Shown: positions 34,001-43,104, counted from the stretch's first letter. The stretch: DNA of 64,000 nt from CAWKAV01 sp963847735 (GCA_963847735.1 CAWKAV010000022.1:62001-126000); one strand, 5' to 3'. The notes: a model not told the origin generated them from the letters alone. Numbers and translations are program-made.

Positions 34001-35772
34001 ATCTCGATCACGAAATCGACTTCATCGATAACTGCCAGCATCAGATTTTCCAGGAACGGCATCAACTCGTTGAGGTAGCTCTCCTGCAGGCTGTAGAACT
34101 GCAAACGGTAGAACTCGTGACGCTCCTGAAACGGGCCCCACAGGTCAAAACCTTCCTCACCGCTGGCGAGAAGCCGCTCGATGGCACGGACCTCCCTGAC
34201 GGCAAAGCGGGGATGGATCAGATCCTTGTAGTCATTCGGGAACACGTTGGCATACTTGCGCCACAGCTGCATGCCCCGATGCCCGTCCTCACCCCGCTGC
34301 AGCAGCAGGCGCAACTTTTCCTCCCAGGGTCGCGCCAGGTCGGTCAGCACCTTCTGCAAAGCATCGACGTCGATCCTGACCTGGTCGCCCTGTAGCACCA
34401 CTCGAAAATGCAGGCTGACATACTCCGAGTAGAAGTGGATCACCCGGGAAGAGATATGCTCGGCGGCCAGGAACCGGCCGAGGTAGGATTCGATGCGGCG
34501 CACGGAGTCACGGCTGTAGTAGTCACGGGGCATGATCGCCAGGAGCGTAATGCCCCGCAAACTGAGGCTTCGGGTCACCACCAGCTTGACCGACTGCTCG
34601 CGCTGCAGGTTGACGAAAGACTGCACCAGCCTGTCAAGCCCGGCGTCGGAGAGGAAGAACATTTCCACTTTCGGGAAAGTATTGAATATTTCGACAACCT
34701 TGCGGTAGTCGTAGCTCTCGTCATGAACATGCTGACGTTTCAGCGCGCCAAGAAGTTTATCTCTCAGGGGCGGAATGTTGCCGGCCAGTTCGTTGACGCT
34801 GTTCTGCGAAAACAGGCCAATGAAGAGGTGCTCGATGTTTCGAGCGCTGCTGTCGGCAGACCGGAAACCGAGGCAGATCAGGTTGTCCTGCTGATAGACA
34901 GGACTGACTTCATCAAGGACTTCGACAACCAGGGGTTTTTTTCGGGCCAGCAGGCTCCTGGCCACGGCAGTCAGCGGCAGGGATTTATCGAGGTTTTTGC
35001 CTTTCGGAATCAGCGATTGCGGCAGCCAGCCGAGCGGAGCTTCGGCCAGGCGGGCCTTGATCGAGGCACCCCGGGAAACCGAAGTTTCGACGACCGCGTA
35101 GCCAAAGCAGATAAAATTGCCACCCAGCAGCCATGTCGTAAAATCTTTTTGCTGCGGGGTCCCGGCGATCTTCGAAAGGTTACCGAGCTTTTCCGCCAGG
35201 GCAATTCGTTGGCGGCCAGCGGCTTGGGCGACCAGGAAAACTCTGCGGACATCCTCCTCAATCGCTGTCGTATCCAGGTCGTGGCCACCCTCGAACTGGA
35301 CCAGCATGAATGATTCCCGGTTTTCATCATCGTCATTTTCAGACAGGGAGGTCAGCGCACCGGCGCTGCGCTGCACAGTCAGGATCGGGTGAGAAATGAT
35401 CATGGCCCGCAGCGATTGCCGGCGGAGAATGATTTTCATCGAATCGACCAGGTAGGGGACGTCCGGAGTATTGACCAGCAGAAACGACGATCCGGAGTTC
35501 TCCGGCCGGAAGCAGGCAACCTTGACATCCCCGTCACGCTGGTCGAGAAAATCCAGGAAGGCTCTCAACCATTCCAGTAATTCCCTGCCGGAGAGTTTGA
35601 GCAGCGAGTGAGAGTGACTGTAGATCAGCAGGGCATCAGCCAGGGCCAGCAAGGACTCTGCCTCCTGTCGGGATGCTGCATTTTTTAGCTGCCGACGGAT
35701 TTCCGCAATCCTGGCCTGGTGTGCCTTGCCGAAACTTTTGCCGTGTTGTTCGATAACTAGTTCCATTGCCAC
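31012..35772 (-). CDS. large NAD-dependent glutamate dehydrogenase (GDH-180 type)
   Basis: A 1586-residue protein, the usual length of the 180-kDa NAD-GDH class. The N-terminal half holds ACT-like regulatory domains; the catalytic part has KGGFVVK, GGxxRGGIRWSDRP-like segments (ARGGIRWSDRPDD), VGIGDMSGDVFGNGM and GEGGNLGLTQ. It oxidises glutamate to 2-oxoglutarate and ammonium. Transcribed alone, with 106 bases ahead that end in the parvulin gene. Confidence 0.93.
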   Translation of the reverse strand: MAMELVIEQHGKSFGKAHQARIAEIRRQLKNAASRQEAESLLALADALLIYSHSHSLLKLSGRELLEWLRAFLDFLDQRDGDVKVACFRPENSGSSFLLVNTPDVPYLVDSMKIILRRQSLRAMIISHPILTVQRSAGALTSLSENDDDENRESFMLVQFEGGHDLDTTAIEEDVRRVFLVAQAAGRQRIALAEKLGNLSKIAGTPQQKDFTTWLLGGNFICFGYAVVETSVSRGASIKARLAEAPLGWLPQSLIPKGKNLDKSLPLTAVARSLLARKKPLVVEVLDEVSPVYQQDNLICLGFRSADSSARNIEHLFIGLFSQNSVNELAGNIPPLRDKLLGALKRQHVHDESYDYRKVVEIFNTFPKVEMFFLSDAGLDRLVQSFVNLQREQSVKLVVTRSLSLRGITLLAIMPRDYYSRDSVRRIESYLGRFLAAEHISSRVIHFYSEYVSLHFRVVLQGDQVRIDVDALQKVLTDLARPWEEKLRLLLQRGEDGHRGMQLWRKYANVFPNDYKDLIHPRFAVREVRAIERLLASGEEGFDLWGPFQERHEFYRLQFYSLQESYLNELMPFLENLMLAVIDEVDFVIEIEERSVYVKSFAIRNIHPQAKPLTSQRDNLLKMLNGLRKGTIEDDYLNRLMVVTGLDWQQIDVFRAYRNYYFQLGNPFTKRRVAFALLNNLQAALLLFRYFEARFQPNPAWQDPLQREEEALMPIRMQLLQALDQVLDINEDRILRSLFNLIDSTIRTNFFLRREDPDYFLAFKVSSIGIIDMPLPRPMYETYVHSASMEGLHLRGGKVARGGIRWSDRPDDFRTEVLGLMKTQMTKNALIVPVGSKGGFVVKTPFATREQGAELSRQAYITLMRGLLDLVDNRLAGQVVSPQGVVVYDDADPYLVVAADKGTANLSDTANGVSLDYRFWLGDAFASGGSVGYDHKKLGITARGAWECVKRHFRELGKDIQNEDFTVVGIGDMSGDVFGNGMLLSKHIRLLAAFNHLHIFLDPDPDPKRSWQERKRLYDKARSNWSDYNADLISAGGGVWERASKNIPLSPAVRKWLGVRHTSMEGDELIRRLLMAEVELLWNGGIGTYIKATNEKNTDVGDRANDNVRVSSSQVRTKVIGEGGNLGLTQPARIEYAMAGGSINTDAIDNSAGVDTSDHEVNLKIFFQILRESGRIKTIQTRDRQLHEVEDDVCDMVLANNYTQSLCLSLDLMRCEDDSEPFIDLAERLVNAGLLDRQGESLPSRKELAARGQGYLRPELSILLAYSKMHLYQTLLESDLPDQESVQQFLREYFPEKIRKRHGAQIRNHPLRREIVATMVTNRVVDQAGCAFLNTLVRQAGATAIQAVTAYLVFDEVLHGAAIRRQVMAADNRIPTARQYSLLIGLEKALAGLCRQVVEQDLPMCLDRNSIKNYRQRLSTFRTHLQELLPAVEWQTCKDVAEALVGEGFADEMALEMASFRFLVGFLPAIHIAEATGADLLAVTTAMGEMRLQLKISQVMESLNDFTAHDRWDRMALSSLRSAFIKQAVRLSEVVVVEGKSAASYLAGKRQALDYYLSLVEMLRVTSPTSTSPYVVLLRALEAVAD

Positions 35773-35878
35773 CTCTCTTGAGTTGCTTGCGATGTGCGAT
35801 TAAATTCTATGAGATGGCGGGGATATTTCAACCTCGTGTCAAAGATAAACCAATAGTCGCTTAAACCGATCGTTGCCA

Positions 35879-36757
35879 TCAATGATCGAAGATCACGATC
35901 CTGGCGTCAGCGCGCAGCTCTGCAACCCAGGTTTCAAGGAGCTTGGAACCTTTGGCCTGTTTGAGAAAACTGACGATTCTGCTTCGTGATTCATCAAGGG
36001 TCGGTGGTGCCGGCAGATCGTGAGCAGTGACCTTGATCAGGTGATAACCGTAGGGAGTTCTGACAGGATCGCCGATTTCATCGACGATTTGATTGAAGGC
36101 TGCATCGGCAAAAGTCGGATCAACATCTTGACGCCGGACAAATCCCAGTTCGCCGCCACCCGGCGCGCTGGCACAGATCGAATGCCGCCTGGCGATTTCC
36201 GCAAACCCCTCCTGCTCGGCCCTGCCTTTAAGAGCCCTGGCATGTTCCAGTGTCGCAACCGGGTCATCCGGATCGAGGGGAATCAGGATATGACTGGCCC
36301 GAACCCGCTCGTGTTCGCGTAATTTATCCGGGTAGTTGGAAAAAAATTTTCTGATCTCCTTATCATCCGGCTCTTCAACTTTTTCAAGTTTACGCAGTGA
36401 CATCTGGTCTACCGTGACATCCTTGCGGACCATTCTCAAGAAAGAAGCTTGATCCAGACCGCGATCAGCGAGACGTTTCCAGAAATCGTTCGGATTGCCC
36501 ATCATTCGCAGGATCCTTGCAGACTCTTGCTCGACGTCGGTTTCATCGGCCACAAAACCCTCCGCCAGCGCAGCCTGGAAAATCAGTTCACGGGCAATCA
36601 GCCTCTCAAGCGCCATGGCTTGCAGGTCGTCATGTGACGCCATTGGAACTTCATCGAGGGTGGCATGAAAATGTTCCTGTGCCAGGCTCTGCATTGCAGC
36701 GTTGAGGGCCTTGCCGTCAATGGGCGAACCGTTGACGGTTGCGACCAGGTGTCCCAT
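35879..36757 (-). CDS. parvulin-type peptidyl-prolyl isomerase
   Basis: A 292-residue protein from the ATG at 36757, preceded by AAGGA; an earlier methionine at 36775 overlaps rsmA. A SurA-like N-terminal region is followed by one parvulin domain (VRASHILIPLD, GGELGFVRRQDVDP, VRTPYGYHLIKV). There is no signal peptide at this start, so a cytoplasmic foldase is likely, unlike SurA. The gene is co-transcribed after rsmA. Confidence 0.82.
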   Translation of the reverse strand: MGHLVATVNGSPIDGKALNAAMQSLAQEHFHATLDEVPMASHDDLQAMALERLIARELIFQAALAEGFVADETDVEQESARILRMMGNPNDFWKRLADRGLDQASFLRMVRKDVTVDQMSLRKLEKVEEPDDKEIRKFFSNYPDKLREHERVRASHILIPLDPDDPVATLEHARALKGRAEQEGFAEIARRHSICASAPGGGELGFVRRQDVDPTFADAAFNQIVDEIGDPVRTPYGYHLIKVTAHDLPAPPTLDESRSRIVSFLKQAKGSKLLETWVAELRADARIVIFDH

Positions 36758-36758
36758 G

Positions 36759-37562
36759 CTATGTTCCTTTTTCATATTTGCTCAAGACATTGGCCAGGGC
36801 GCCAAATTCTTCAATCGTCAAAGTCTCGCCACGTCGGCCGGGATCGATGCCGGTATCAGAAAAAGCCATATCGATCTGATCTGCCGCCCAGCCGGAACCG
36901 AGTAGACTGTTGCGCAGGGTCTTGCGACGCTGCGCAAATGCTCCCCGCACCAGCCTCCGGAACAAATTTTCATCATGCAGCGTCAAGCGCGGTTGCGCGA
37001 GCGGTTGCAGGCACAGGACCACCGAATCAACCTTGGGCGGCGGTTTGAACGCGCCCGGGGCAACCTTAACGACCTTTTCGATCTGAAACCAGGTCTGCAT
37101 GAGGACGCTCAGGATACCATACTCGCGCGATCCTTCTTCCGCCAGCAGGCGATTGCCGACTTCCTTCTGAAACATGAGCACCAGCCGGCGAAAAGTATGA
37201 CGATGATCCAGGGCTTTGAACAGAATCTGGCTGGAGATGTTGTAAGGCAGGTTGGCGACCATCTTGTAGGGCGGATTCTGCAGCAGCTCGACCCAGTCGA
37301 GACGCAGCACGTCACCTATTCTCAGGTCAAGATTCGGCTCGTTGCGGGCCTGCAAAGCAGCACCGAGATCACGATCGATCTCAACGGCCAGAAGCGGCAG
37401 GCCGGTGGCCAGCAGGCGCTCGGTCAGGGCACCGGGGCCCGGACCGATCTCCAGGATCCGGTCACCCTTCTGAAAATCAGCAGCTGCGACAATCCGGTCC
37501 AGTACATTTTGATCGTGCAGAAAATTCTGACCGAAACGTTTTCTGGGGCGGACGGCCATCAT
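36759..37562 (-). CDS. rsmA: 16S rRNA dimethyladenosine transferase
   Basis: A 267-residue methyltransferase starting at the ATG at 37562 (a second ATG follows directly); the frame upstream of it reads a heptamer repeat. RKRFGQNFLHDQNVLDRI, ILEIGPGPGALTERLL and NLPYNISSQIL are diagnostic. It dimethylates two adenosines at the 3' end of 16S rRNA. The stop overlaps the neighbouring isomerase region by a few bases. Confidence 0.95.
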   Translation of the reverse strand: MMAVRPRKRFGQNFLHDQNVLDRIVAAADFQKGDRILEIGPGPGALTERLLATGLPLLAVEIDRDLGAALQARNEPNLDLRIGDVLRLDWVELLQNPPYKMVANLPYNISSQILFKALDHRHTFRRLVLMFQKEVGNRLLAEEGSREYGILSVLMQTWFQIEKVVKVAPGAFKPPPKVDSVVLCLQPLAQPRLTLHDENLFRRLVRGAFAQRRKTLRNSLLGSGWAADQIDMAFSDTGIDPGRRGETLTIEEFGALANVLSKYEKGT

Positions 37563-37563
37563 A

Positions 37564-37735
37564 GGATCGAGGGGCGAGCATCGAGGGACGAGGGACGGGG
37601 GACGAGGGACGCGAAGACCTTTAAAATCAAGGCCGACAATGTTGTTGTCCTGTCGGAGATCAAGGTTCTCTCTAATAATATCAGGTGTTTTGTCATAACT
37701 CGTCCCGCGTCTCGCGTCTCGCGTCACGGACTTTG
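37564..37735. repeat. heptamer mosaic element, rsmA-DUF2062 gap
   Basis: The left arm holds repeated GGGACGA/GGGACGC-type units (about 37582-37610) and the right arm complementary TCGCGTC-type units (about 37698-37726). The core contains GACAATGTTGTTGTC. The right arm is read as the last codons of the DUF2062 gene. Confidence 0.7.
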
Positions 37736-38220
37736 GATTTCCGCCCCCAATGACGGCGCGGCCAGCGCGGAATGCGCCGAGCCTTGACGGCCGGCACCAT
37801 GCGCAGGGTCAGGAAATACGAGAGCGCACCGAGGATGATCCCGGCCAGGACACCGCCGACCCAGAGCGGCAGCAGGATATCCCAGCCGAGCTGGGAATAA
37901 GCCTCCCAGCTGAATTCCTGCGGCAGGCTGGCCCGCGGCATAGCGAGCAGGATGCGGCCCATCTCGTACTCGATGGTATAGATGACCGGTGCCGTGACAG
38001 GGTTGGTGATCCACACGCCGAGCACCGCGGCAAGGCGATTTTCACGCAGCAGGTAGGCGAAGAACAGGGCGATCGCCATCTGGAAACCAAAGGTGGGCGT
38101 CATGCCGATGAAGATGCCGAGAGCTACTCCCTTGGCGATCTCTTCCGGTAGGCCGCGCAGACGGGCAAAGCGCACCATCATCAATTTTATTTGCCGGATG
38201 AATCCAACACCACGCCACAT
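37693..38220 (-). CDS. DUF2062 membrane protein
   Basis: A 175-residue protein with the DUF2062 pattern: KGVALGIFIGMTPTFGFQMAIALFFAYLL, ITNPVTAPVIY and a C-terminal pair of hydrophobic helices. Only the short motifs GMTPTFGFQ and TNPVTAPVIY are quoted as diagnostic. The last dozen residues (RDARRETRDEL) are encoded by the heptamer element, so this tail is probably not conserved. Function unknown. Confidence 0.82.
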   Translation of the reverse strand: MWRGVGFIRQIKLMMVRFARLRGLPEEIAKGVALGIFIGMTPTFGFQMAIALFFAYLLRENRLAAVLGVWITNPVTAPVIYTIEYEMGRILLAMPRASLPQEFSWEAYSQLGWDILLPLWVGGVLAGIILGALSYFLTLRMVPAVKARRIPRWPRRHWGRKSKVRDARRETRDEL

Positions 38221-38281
38221 CGAACCAAATCACTCCACATTAAAATACGACGATCAAACCCGACGATTTGCCTGCCTGGAT

Positions 38282-39298
38282 TCAGTCGATATTGATCGAA
38301 TCAAGGGTCCAGCTCGATACGGCATTGACTGTACTGTCAACATGGTGACCGTTTTCCAGGTAATAATTTGCCGGCACCCCGAGCATTGCCGCATTATCTC
38401 CACACAGAACCGGGCTCGGGAAAAAAACTTTAACATTATGCTTGCCGGAAAGTTCGGCAAACCTGGCCCGCAGCCCGGAGTTGCAGGCAACCCCTCCGGC
38501 GACGACGATGCGATCCAGGCTCTCTGCGGTTGCGGCTCGCAAGGTTTTGCGGGTCAGCACTTCGGTGACCGAGGCCTGAAAACTGGCGGCAATATCAGCC
38601 ATATGCTGATCGTCGAGCGGCTGACGGCTTTGATTGACATACTGCAAGACCGCCGTTTTAATGCCACTGAAGCTAAAGTCAAAATTCGGCTTGTGCAGCA
38701 TCGGCCGCGGGAAATCGATCGCTTGCGGATTGCCCTGCCTGGCCAGGCGATCAATCACGGCACCCCCGGGATAACCGAGACCGAGCAATTTGGCGACTTT
38801 GTCGTAAGCCTCACCGGCGGCATCGTCCAGGGTCTGGCCCAGGGTTCGATAGCGACCGATACCGTCAACACGATAGAGGTGGGTATGGCCACCGGAAACA
38901 GCCAGCGCCAGGAAAGGAAACCCGGGAGCTTCCTCGAGAAATGGCGCCAGGATGTGTCCCTCCATATGATGGACCGCCGCCAGTGGAATATTGAGCGCCC
39001 AGGCCATCGCCTTGGCCGTGGAAAGCCCCACCAGCAGGGCACCGATCAGACCCGGCCCACGGGTGACACCAATCCCCTCGATCTGGCCAAGCTTCACACC
39101 CGCTTCCTGCAGCGCAGAATTGATGACCACAGAAATCGCCTCGACATGCTTACGTGATGCCAGCTCGGGGACAACGCCCCCGTAGCGGGCATGAACGTCG
39201 ATCTGTGAAGCAATCACATTCGAGAGCATGACACGACCGTCACGAATAACAGCCGCAGCAGTCTCATCACAGGAAGTTTCGATACAGAGTGCAAGCAT
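38282..39298 (-). CDS. tsaD: tRNA N6-adenosine threonylcarbamoyltransferase
   Basis: A 338-residue TsaD/Kae1/YgjD protein. Hallmarks: LCIETSCDETAAAV, the metal-binding HHMEGHILAPF, ALAVSGGHTHLYRVDG, GLGYPGG and VAGGVACNSGLR. It transfers threonylcarbamoyl to A37 of tRNAs that read ANN codons and is essential in most bacteria. The upstream 76-base gap is almost wholly a heptamer element. Confidence 0.97.
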   Translation of the reverse strand: MLALCIETSCDETAAAVIRDGRVMLSNVIASQIDVHARYGGVVPELASRKHVEAISVVINSALQEAGVKLGQIEGIGVTRGPGLIGALLVGLSTAKAMAWALNIPLAAVHHMEGHILAPFLEEAPGFPFLALAVSGGHTHLYRVDGIGRYRTLGQTLDDAAGEAYDKVAKLLGLGYPGGAVIDRLARQGNPQAIDFPRPMLHKPNFDFSFSGIKTAVLQYVNQSRQPLDDQHMADIAASFQASVTEVLTRKTLRAATAESLDRIVVAGGVACNSGLRARFAELSGKHNVKVFFPSPVLCGDNAAMLGVPANYYLENGHHVDSTVNAVSSWTLDSINID

Positions 39299-39301
39299 AA
39301 T

Positions 39302-39370
39302 CGGTACGCGAAGCGCGGTACGCGGTACGGGGAAAAGCTTTTACGCGTTCCTCGTGCCTCGTCCCTCGTT
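39302..39370. repeat. heptamer mosaic element filling the tsaD-phoH gap
   Basis: Ten successive 7-bp units cover nearly all of the 76-base gap: CGGTACG three times on the left and CTCGTGC/CTCGTCC/CTCGTTA on the right, around GGGAAAAGCTTTTA. No promoter or other sequence fits between the two genes. Confidence 0.7.
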
Positions 39371-39374
39371 ACCC

Positions 39375-40691
39375 TTATAAGAGATTTGCCGCCAGTTCAG
39401 CCAGGCAGGAGCGCTCACCTTTATCCAGGGTGACATGACCGGCAATTTCTTCATTCTTGAACTTTTCAACCACGTAGGTCAACCCGTTGCTGGCAGAATC
39501 GATGTAGGGGTTGTCGATCTGGTAAGGATCCCCGGTCAGAACAATCTTGGTGCCTTCTCCGGCGCGGGTCACGATGGTCTTGATTTCGTGCGGCGTCAAG
39601 TTCTGCGCTTCATCGACAATCATATACTGCTTGGGAATGGAGCGGCCACGGATATAGGTCAGGGGCTCGATTTCGAGCAGGCCGAGGTCGACCAGCTCCT
39701 TGTAGCCACGTTTGCGCTTGCTGCCCTCTTCGACGGCGCCGAGCAGCAGTTCGACATTGTCAAAAATCGGCTGCATCCATGGCGAGAGCTTTTCATCAAT
39801 ATCACCGGGCAAGAATCCCAGATCGCGGCCGAGGGGGAAGATAGGCCGTGAAACCAGCAGGCGGCTGTACTGGCCTTCGTCGGCAGACGCATGTAAACCG
39901 GCGGCAATAGCCAGCAGGGTCTTGCCGGTTCCGGCCTTGCCGACCAGGGTCACCAGCTGGATATCCACGTTCAACAGCATGTCGAAGGCAAACTGCTGCT
40001 CGCGATTTCGGGAATGAATCCCCCACAGGCCTTCTTTCGGCGGACGCAGCAGGGGCACAGCCTGGCGCATGGCCCGATTGTAACGCGCCAGCGCGGTGTG
40101 CGAAGGATTGGATACATCCATCAGGGTCAGACACTGGTTGGCAAGAAACTCCTCTTCGATCGACAGGAAGCCCTGGCTGTAGAAAAGGTCTATTTTCTCG
40201 CGCGACAGGAGAACTTCGGCGGTTCCGGAATAAAGCTCATCCAGCGAGACCTTGTCCGTCTCGTAATCTTCTGCCGTCAGGCCGACGACGTCAGCCTTGA
40301 TGCGCAGGTTGATGTCCTTGGTAACAAAGACCACCGGGGTATCGGAGTGGCTTTTGAGGTTAAGGGCTACGGCCAGGATCCGGTTGTCGCCCTGATCAGT
40401 GCGCAGTTCGGGGGGCAGGATATTCATCTGTTCTTCGGTGTAGAGCTCGACCCGCAGATGACCGCCGGTCTCCAGTTTGACACCGTCAATCAGCTTCGCC
40501 CTGATACGCAATCCGTCCATGATACGGGAGAATTGCCGTGCGTTGCGGCCGGTTTCACTGAGTTCCTTTTTAAAACGATCGATTTCCTCGATCACCGTCA
40601 TCGGAATGATCAGGTCATTGTCTTCAAAACTGAAAAGGGCTTGGGGATCGTGCAGGATGACATTGGTATCGAGAACGAAGGTTTTTTTCAT
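39375..40691 (-). CDS. phoH: PhoH family protein with N-terminal PIN domain
   Basis: A 438-residue PhoH2-type protein. The N-terminal PIN nuclease domain opens KKTFVLDTNVILHDPQAL; the ATPase has the Walker A GKAGTGKTLLA, and a downstream DEAQNLTPHEIKTIVTRAGEG with Walker B. PhoH2 proteins are RNA helicase-nucleases linked to toxin-antitoxin-like RNA decay. The ATG at 40691 is used; the GTG at 40700 is an alternative. Transcribed towards tsaD. Confidence 0.9.
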   Translation of the reverse strand: MKKTFVLDTNVILHDPQALFSFEDNDLIIPMTVIEEIDRFKKELSETGRNARQFSRIMDGLRIRAKLIDGVKLETGGHLRVELYTEEQMNILPPELRTDQGDNRILAVALNLKSHSDTPVVFVTKDINLRIKADVVGLTAEDYETDKVSLDELYSGTAEVLLSREKIDLFYSQGFLSIEEEFLANQCLTLMDVSNPSHTALARYNRAMRQAVPLLRPPKEGLWGIHSRNREQQFAFDMLLNVDIQLVTLVGKAGTGKTLLAIAAGLHASADEGQYSRLLVSRPIFPLGRDLGFLPGDIDEKLSPWMQPIFDNVELLLGAVEEGSKRKRGYKELVDLGLLEIEPLTYIRGRSIPKQYMIVDEAQNLTPHEIKTIVTRAGEGTKIVLTGDPYQIDNPYIDSASNGLTYVVEKFKNEEIAGHVTLDKGERSCLAELAANLL

Positions 40692-40723
40692 AAAAAGCAC
40701 ACTCCGCAGTGCAGCACACTGAA

Positions 40724-40761
40724 TAATGAATCCAATTTTCTGTAATGAATCTAACTTTCTG
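40724..40761. repeat. two tandem copies of a 19-bp sequence
   Basis: TAATGAATCCAATTTTCTG is followed at once by TAATGAATCTAACTTTCTG, with two differences. The second copy includes the stop codon of the cysteine desulfurase gene. The repeat lies between it and the phoH start and may affect read-through. Confidence 0.6.
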
Positions 40762-41908
40762 CCGCGACAATTTCGCGTATTGCCGTCAGTGTCTGTTCGA
40801 CATCATCAGCGCTGTTGAAATATCCAGGGCTGAGGCGCACCGTCCCCTCCGGGAGGGTCCCTATGCTGCCATGCGCTTGAGGAGCACAGTGCAGGCCGAT
40901 ACGGCAACAGATACCATATTCGCGGTCCAGACGGAACCCAAGCATCGCCGGATCGAGATTTTTCACATTGAATGACAGGGCGCCGATATGCCGATCAGAA
41001 CCGACAGGCCCATAGAGAGTCACGCCGGCCAGACTGGTCAAACCATCGAGCAACCGGGTGAGAAGCCGGTGTTCATGATGGCGCACATGATCCAGTTTGA
41101 CGGTTTCAAGAAAATCCAGGCCTGCCTTGAGGCCGGCCAGACCGGCCGTGTTCAGGGTTCCACTCTCCAGGCGTTCGGGCATCTCAACCGGTTGCTGTTC
41201 GGACTTGGAGAAGTTTCCGGTCCCGCCATAGAGCAGGGGCCGCAACTCCAGGCCTTTGCGAACATAGAGAAAGCCTGTCCCGGTCGGGCCGAACAGCGAC
41301 TTATGGCCGGGGACGGCCAGCAAGTCGATCGCCTGTTCTTTGACATTGATCGGAATAATGCCGGCACTCTGCGCGGCATCGACCATAAACAGGATGCCGT
41401 GCTGACGGCACCATGGCCCGATCTCGCCTATCTCCTGAAGGGTGCCGGTCACATTGGAGCAGTGGTTCATGATCAACAGGCGCGTACCGGGCTGACACGC
41501 CTGCCGGATCGCCGCCGGATCGACAATGCCGAGGGAATCCGCCATCACCCGGACAACCTCGACCCCCTGGTCGCTCAGCGCCCGCAGCGGACGGACCACG
41601 GCATTATGTTCCATCGACGTGGTGACAACCCTGTCGCCCGGACGCAGAACGCCGAACAGGCCGAGGTTGATAGCCTCGGTTGCGTTGGCGGTGAACGCTA
41701 TGCGGGAGGCATCGTCGGCGCCGAAAAAACGGGCCACTGTTTCGCGGCATTCCATGACCAGCCGACCGGCCTGCAGGGAAAGCTGATGACCACCACGACC
41801 CGGGTTGGCGGCATTCAGCCGCAAAGTCTTTTCGACCGCTTCGATAACCCCGCTAGGTTTCGGAAACGAGGTGGCGGCATTGTCGAGATAGATTGGTATC
41901 AATCGCAT
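40751..41908 (-). CDS. cysteine desulfurase family protein (NifS-like)
   Basis: A 385-residue aminotransferase class V protein. PLP lysine in GHKSLFGPTGTGFLY, N-terminal YLDNAATSFPKP, MNHCSNVTGT, active-site region GICCRIGLHCAPQAHGSIGT with the loop cysteine. It could supply sulfur or selenium for cofactor synthesis. The ATG at 41908 is used. A second desulfurase, IscS, is at 52222-53422, so this one probably has a separate task. Confidence 0.85.
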   Translation of the reverse strand: MRLIPIYLDNAATSFPKPSGVIEAVEKTLRLNAANPGRGGHQLSLQAGRLVMECRETVARFFGADDASRIAFTANATEAINLGLFGVLRPGDRVVTTSMEHNAVVRPLRALSDQGVEVVRVMADSLGIVDPAAIRQACQPGTRLLIMNHCSNVTGTLQEIGEIGPWCRQHGILFMVDAAQSAGIIPINVKEQAIDLLAVPGHKSLFGPTGTGFLYVRKGLELRPLLYGGTGNFSKSEQQPVEMPERLESGTLNTAGLAGLKAGLDFLETVKLDHVRHHEHRLLTRLLDGLTSLAGVTLYGPVGSDRHIGALSFNVKNLDPAMLGFRLDREYGICCRIGLHCAPQAHGSIGTLPEGTVRLSPGYFNSADDVEQTLTAIREIVAAES

Positions 41909-42008
41909 CAAACCGGGATATGGAGAGACCGGTTACCTTGTCGCTAGGGTTTCTGTGTGCGGGGTCGGAAGCACCTGATGGGTGGCTCGTGGAGCCGGGC
42001 ACCATGCG

Positions 42009-43070
42009 CTATTCGTCGTTGACTGCCTGCTGGTTGCGGGCGAAAAAGACCCTGTTCTTGCCTCCCCGTTTAGCCTGATACATCATATCATCAACCGACT
42101 TCAAAAGCCTTGCGGCGTCCAGACCATCATCCGGCAGGGCGGCCACACCAATGCTGACCGTGATGCCGCGAGCATTGCTGATATTGGTCAGAAAGGCGGG
42201 CGATTCTGATTCGACAAAAGTCCGGATACGTTCCGCCACCTTGATTGCTTCCGTCAAATCCGTCTCCGGCAGAAGGGCGATGAACTCCTCCCCGCCATAG
42301 CGAAAGAGATTATCACAATCACGCAGCAGTTCGCGCAGAAGGGTCGCCATCTGCTGGAGAACGATGTCACCATTAGGGTGGCCATAAGTATCGTTGAATT
42401 TCTTGAAATCATCGACATCCAGGATGATGATCGCCAGCGTCTTGTCGTAGCGGATGGCGCGCACGACTTCATCGGCAAAAACTTTTTTGAAATGGCGGTG
42501 GTTGTAGAGCCCGGTCAGTCCGTCGCAACAAGCCAGCTGTAACGTCCTCTCATACAACCGGGCATGATCGATGCTCATGGCTGCAAAAGAAGTCAGGACC
42601 GACAAGAGCTCCAGTTTTTCTTTAACCAGCTCGCGGGGCTTGAAATCATCCAGGTAGAGGACGCCAATGGTCCGCTTATGAATCTTCAGAGGAACGGCAA
42701 TCAGGGCCCGAATCCCTTCCTGAAAGACCAGCGCACTGTCAAAAAAATCAGTTTTCTCAGTATCATTGACAATGAAAAGTTCACCGCGATCGAGGATCTC
42801 AAAGGTAAGCCCGCCCGGCTTGACCTGCCAGCGATCAAGTGTGGCGAATTTCTTACTGAGACCGGCATGGGCATGAAGTTCAAGCTGGCTGGTTTTCGAA
42901 TCGTAAAGAGCGATCGTCCCTGCCGGCATATCCATGACAGCCATTGCGCTGTGCAGGATGTTTTCCAACACTTCATCAAGATCGAGTGAAGAAACCACGA
43001 CCTGGGCAACCGTCAGGATGCCTTTGAGTCCCTGGACCTGCTCAGTCAGCTTTTTGTCATTTTGCATCAT
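42009..43070 (-). CDS. GAF-GGDEF diguanylate cyclase
   Basis: A 353-residue protein. An N-terminal GAF-like sensor domain (about residues 25-175) is followed by a GGDEF domain with the active-site YGGEEFIALL (about residue 260) and the preceding DVDDFKKFNDTYGH. It should make cyclic-di-GMP in response to a small ligand or redox state. No transmembrane segments. It is divergent from nrdJ. Confidence 0.88.
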   Translation of the reverse strand: MMQNDKKLTEQVQGLKGILTVAQVVVSSLDLDEVLENILHSAMAVMDMPAGTIALYDSKTSQLELHAHAGLSKKFATLDRWQVKPGGLTFEILDRGELFIVNDTEKTDFFDSALVFQEGIRALIAVPLKIHKRTIGVLYLDDFKPRELVKEKLELLSVLTSFAAMSIDHARLYERTLQLACCDGLTGLYNHRHFKKVFADEVVRAIRYDKTLAIIILDVDDFKKFNDTYGHPNGDIVLQQMATLLRELLRDCDNLFRYGGEEFIALLPETDLTEAIKVAERIRTFVESESPAFLTNISNARGITVSIGVAALPDDGLDAARLLKSVDDMMYQAKRGGKNRVFFARNQQAVNDE

Positions 43071-43104
43071 CTGGCGAGGGTGCTCTCCACTCAGGATGAT
43101 AACA

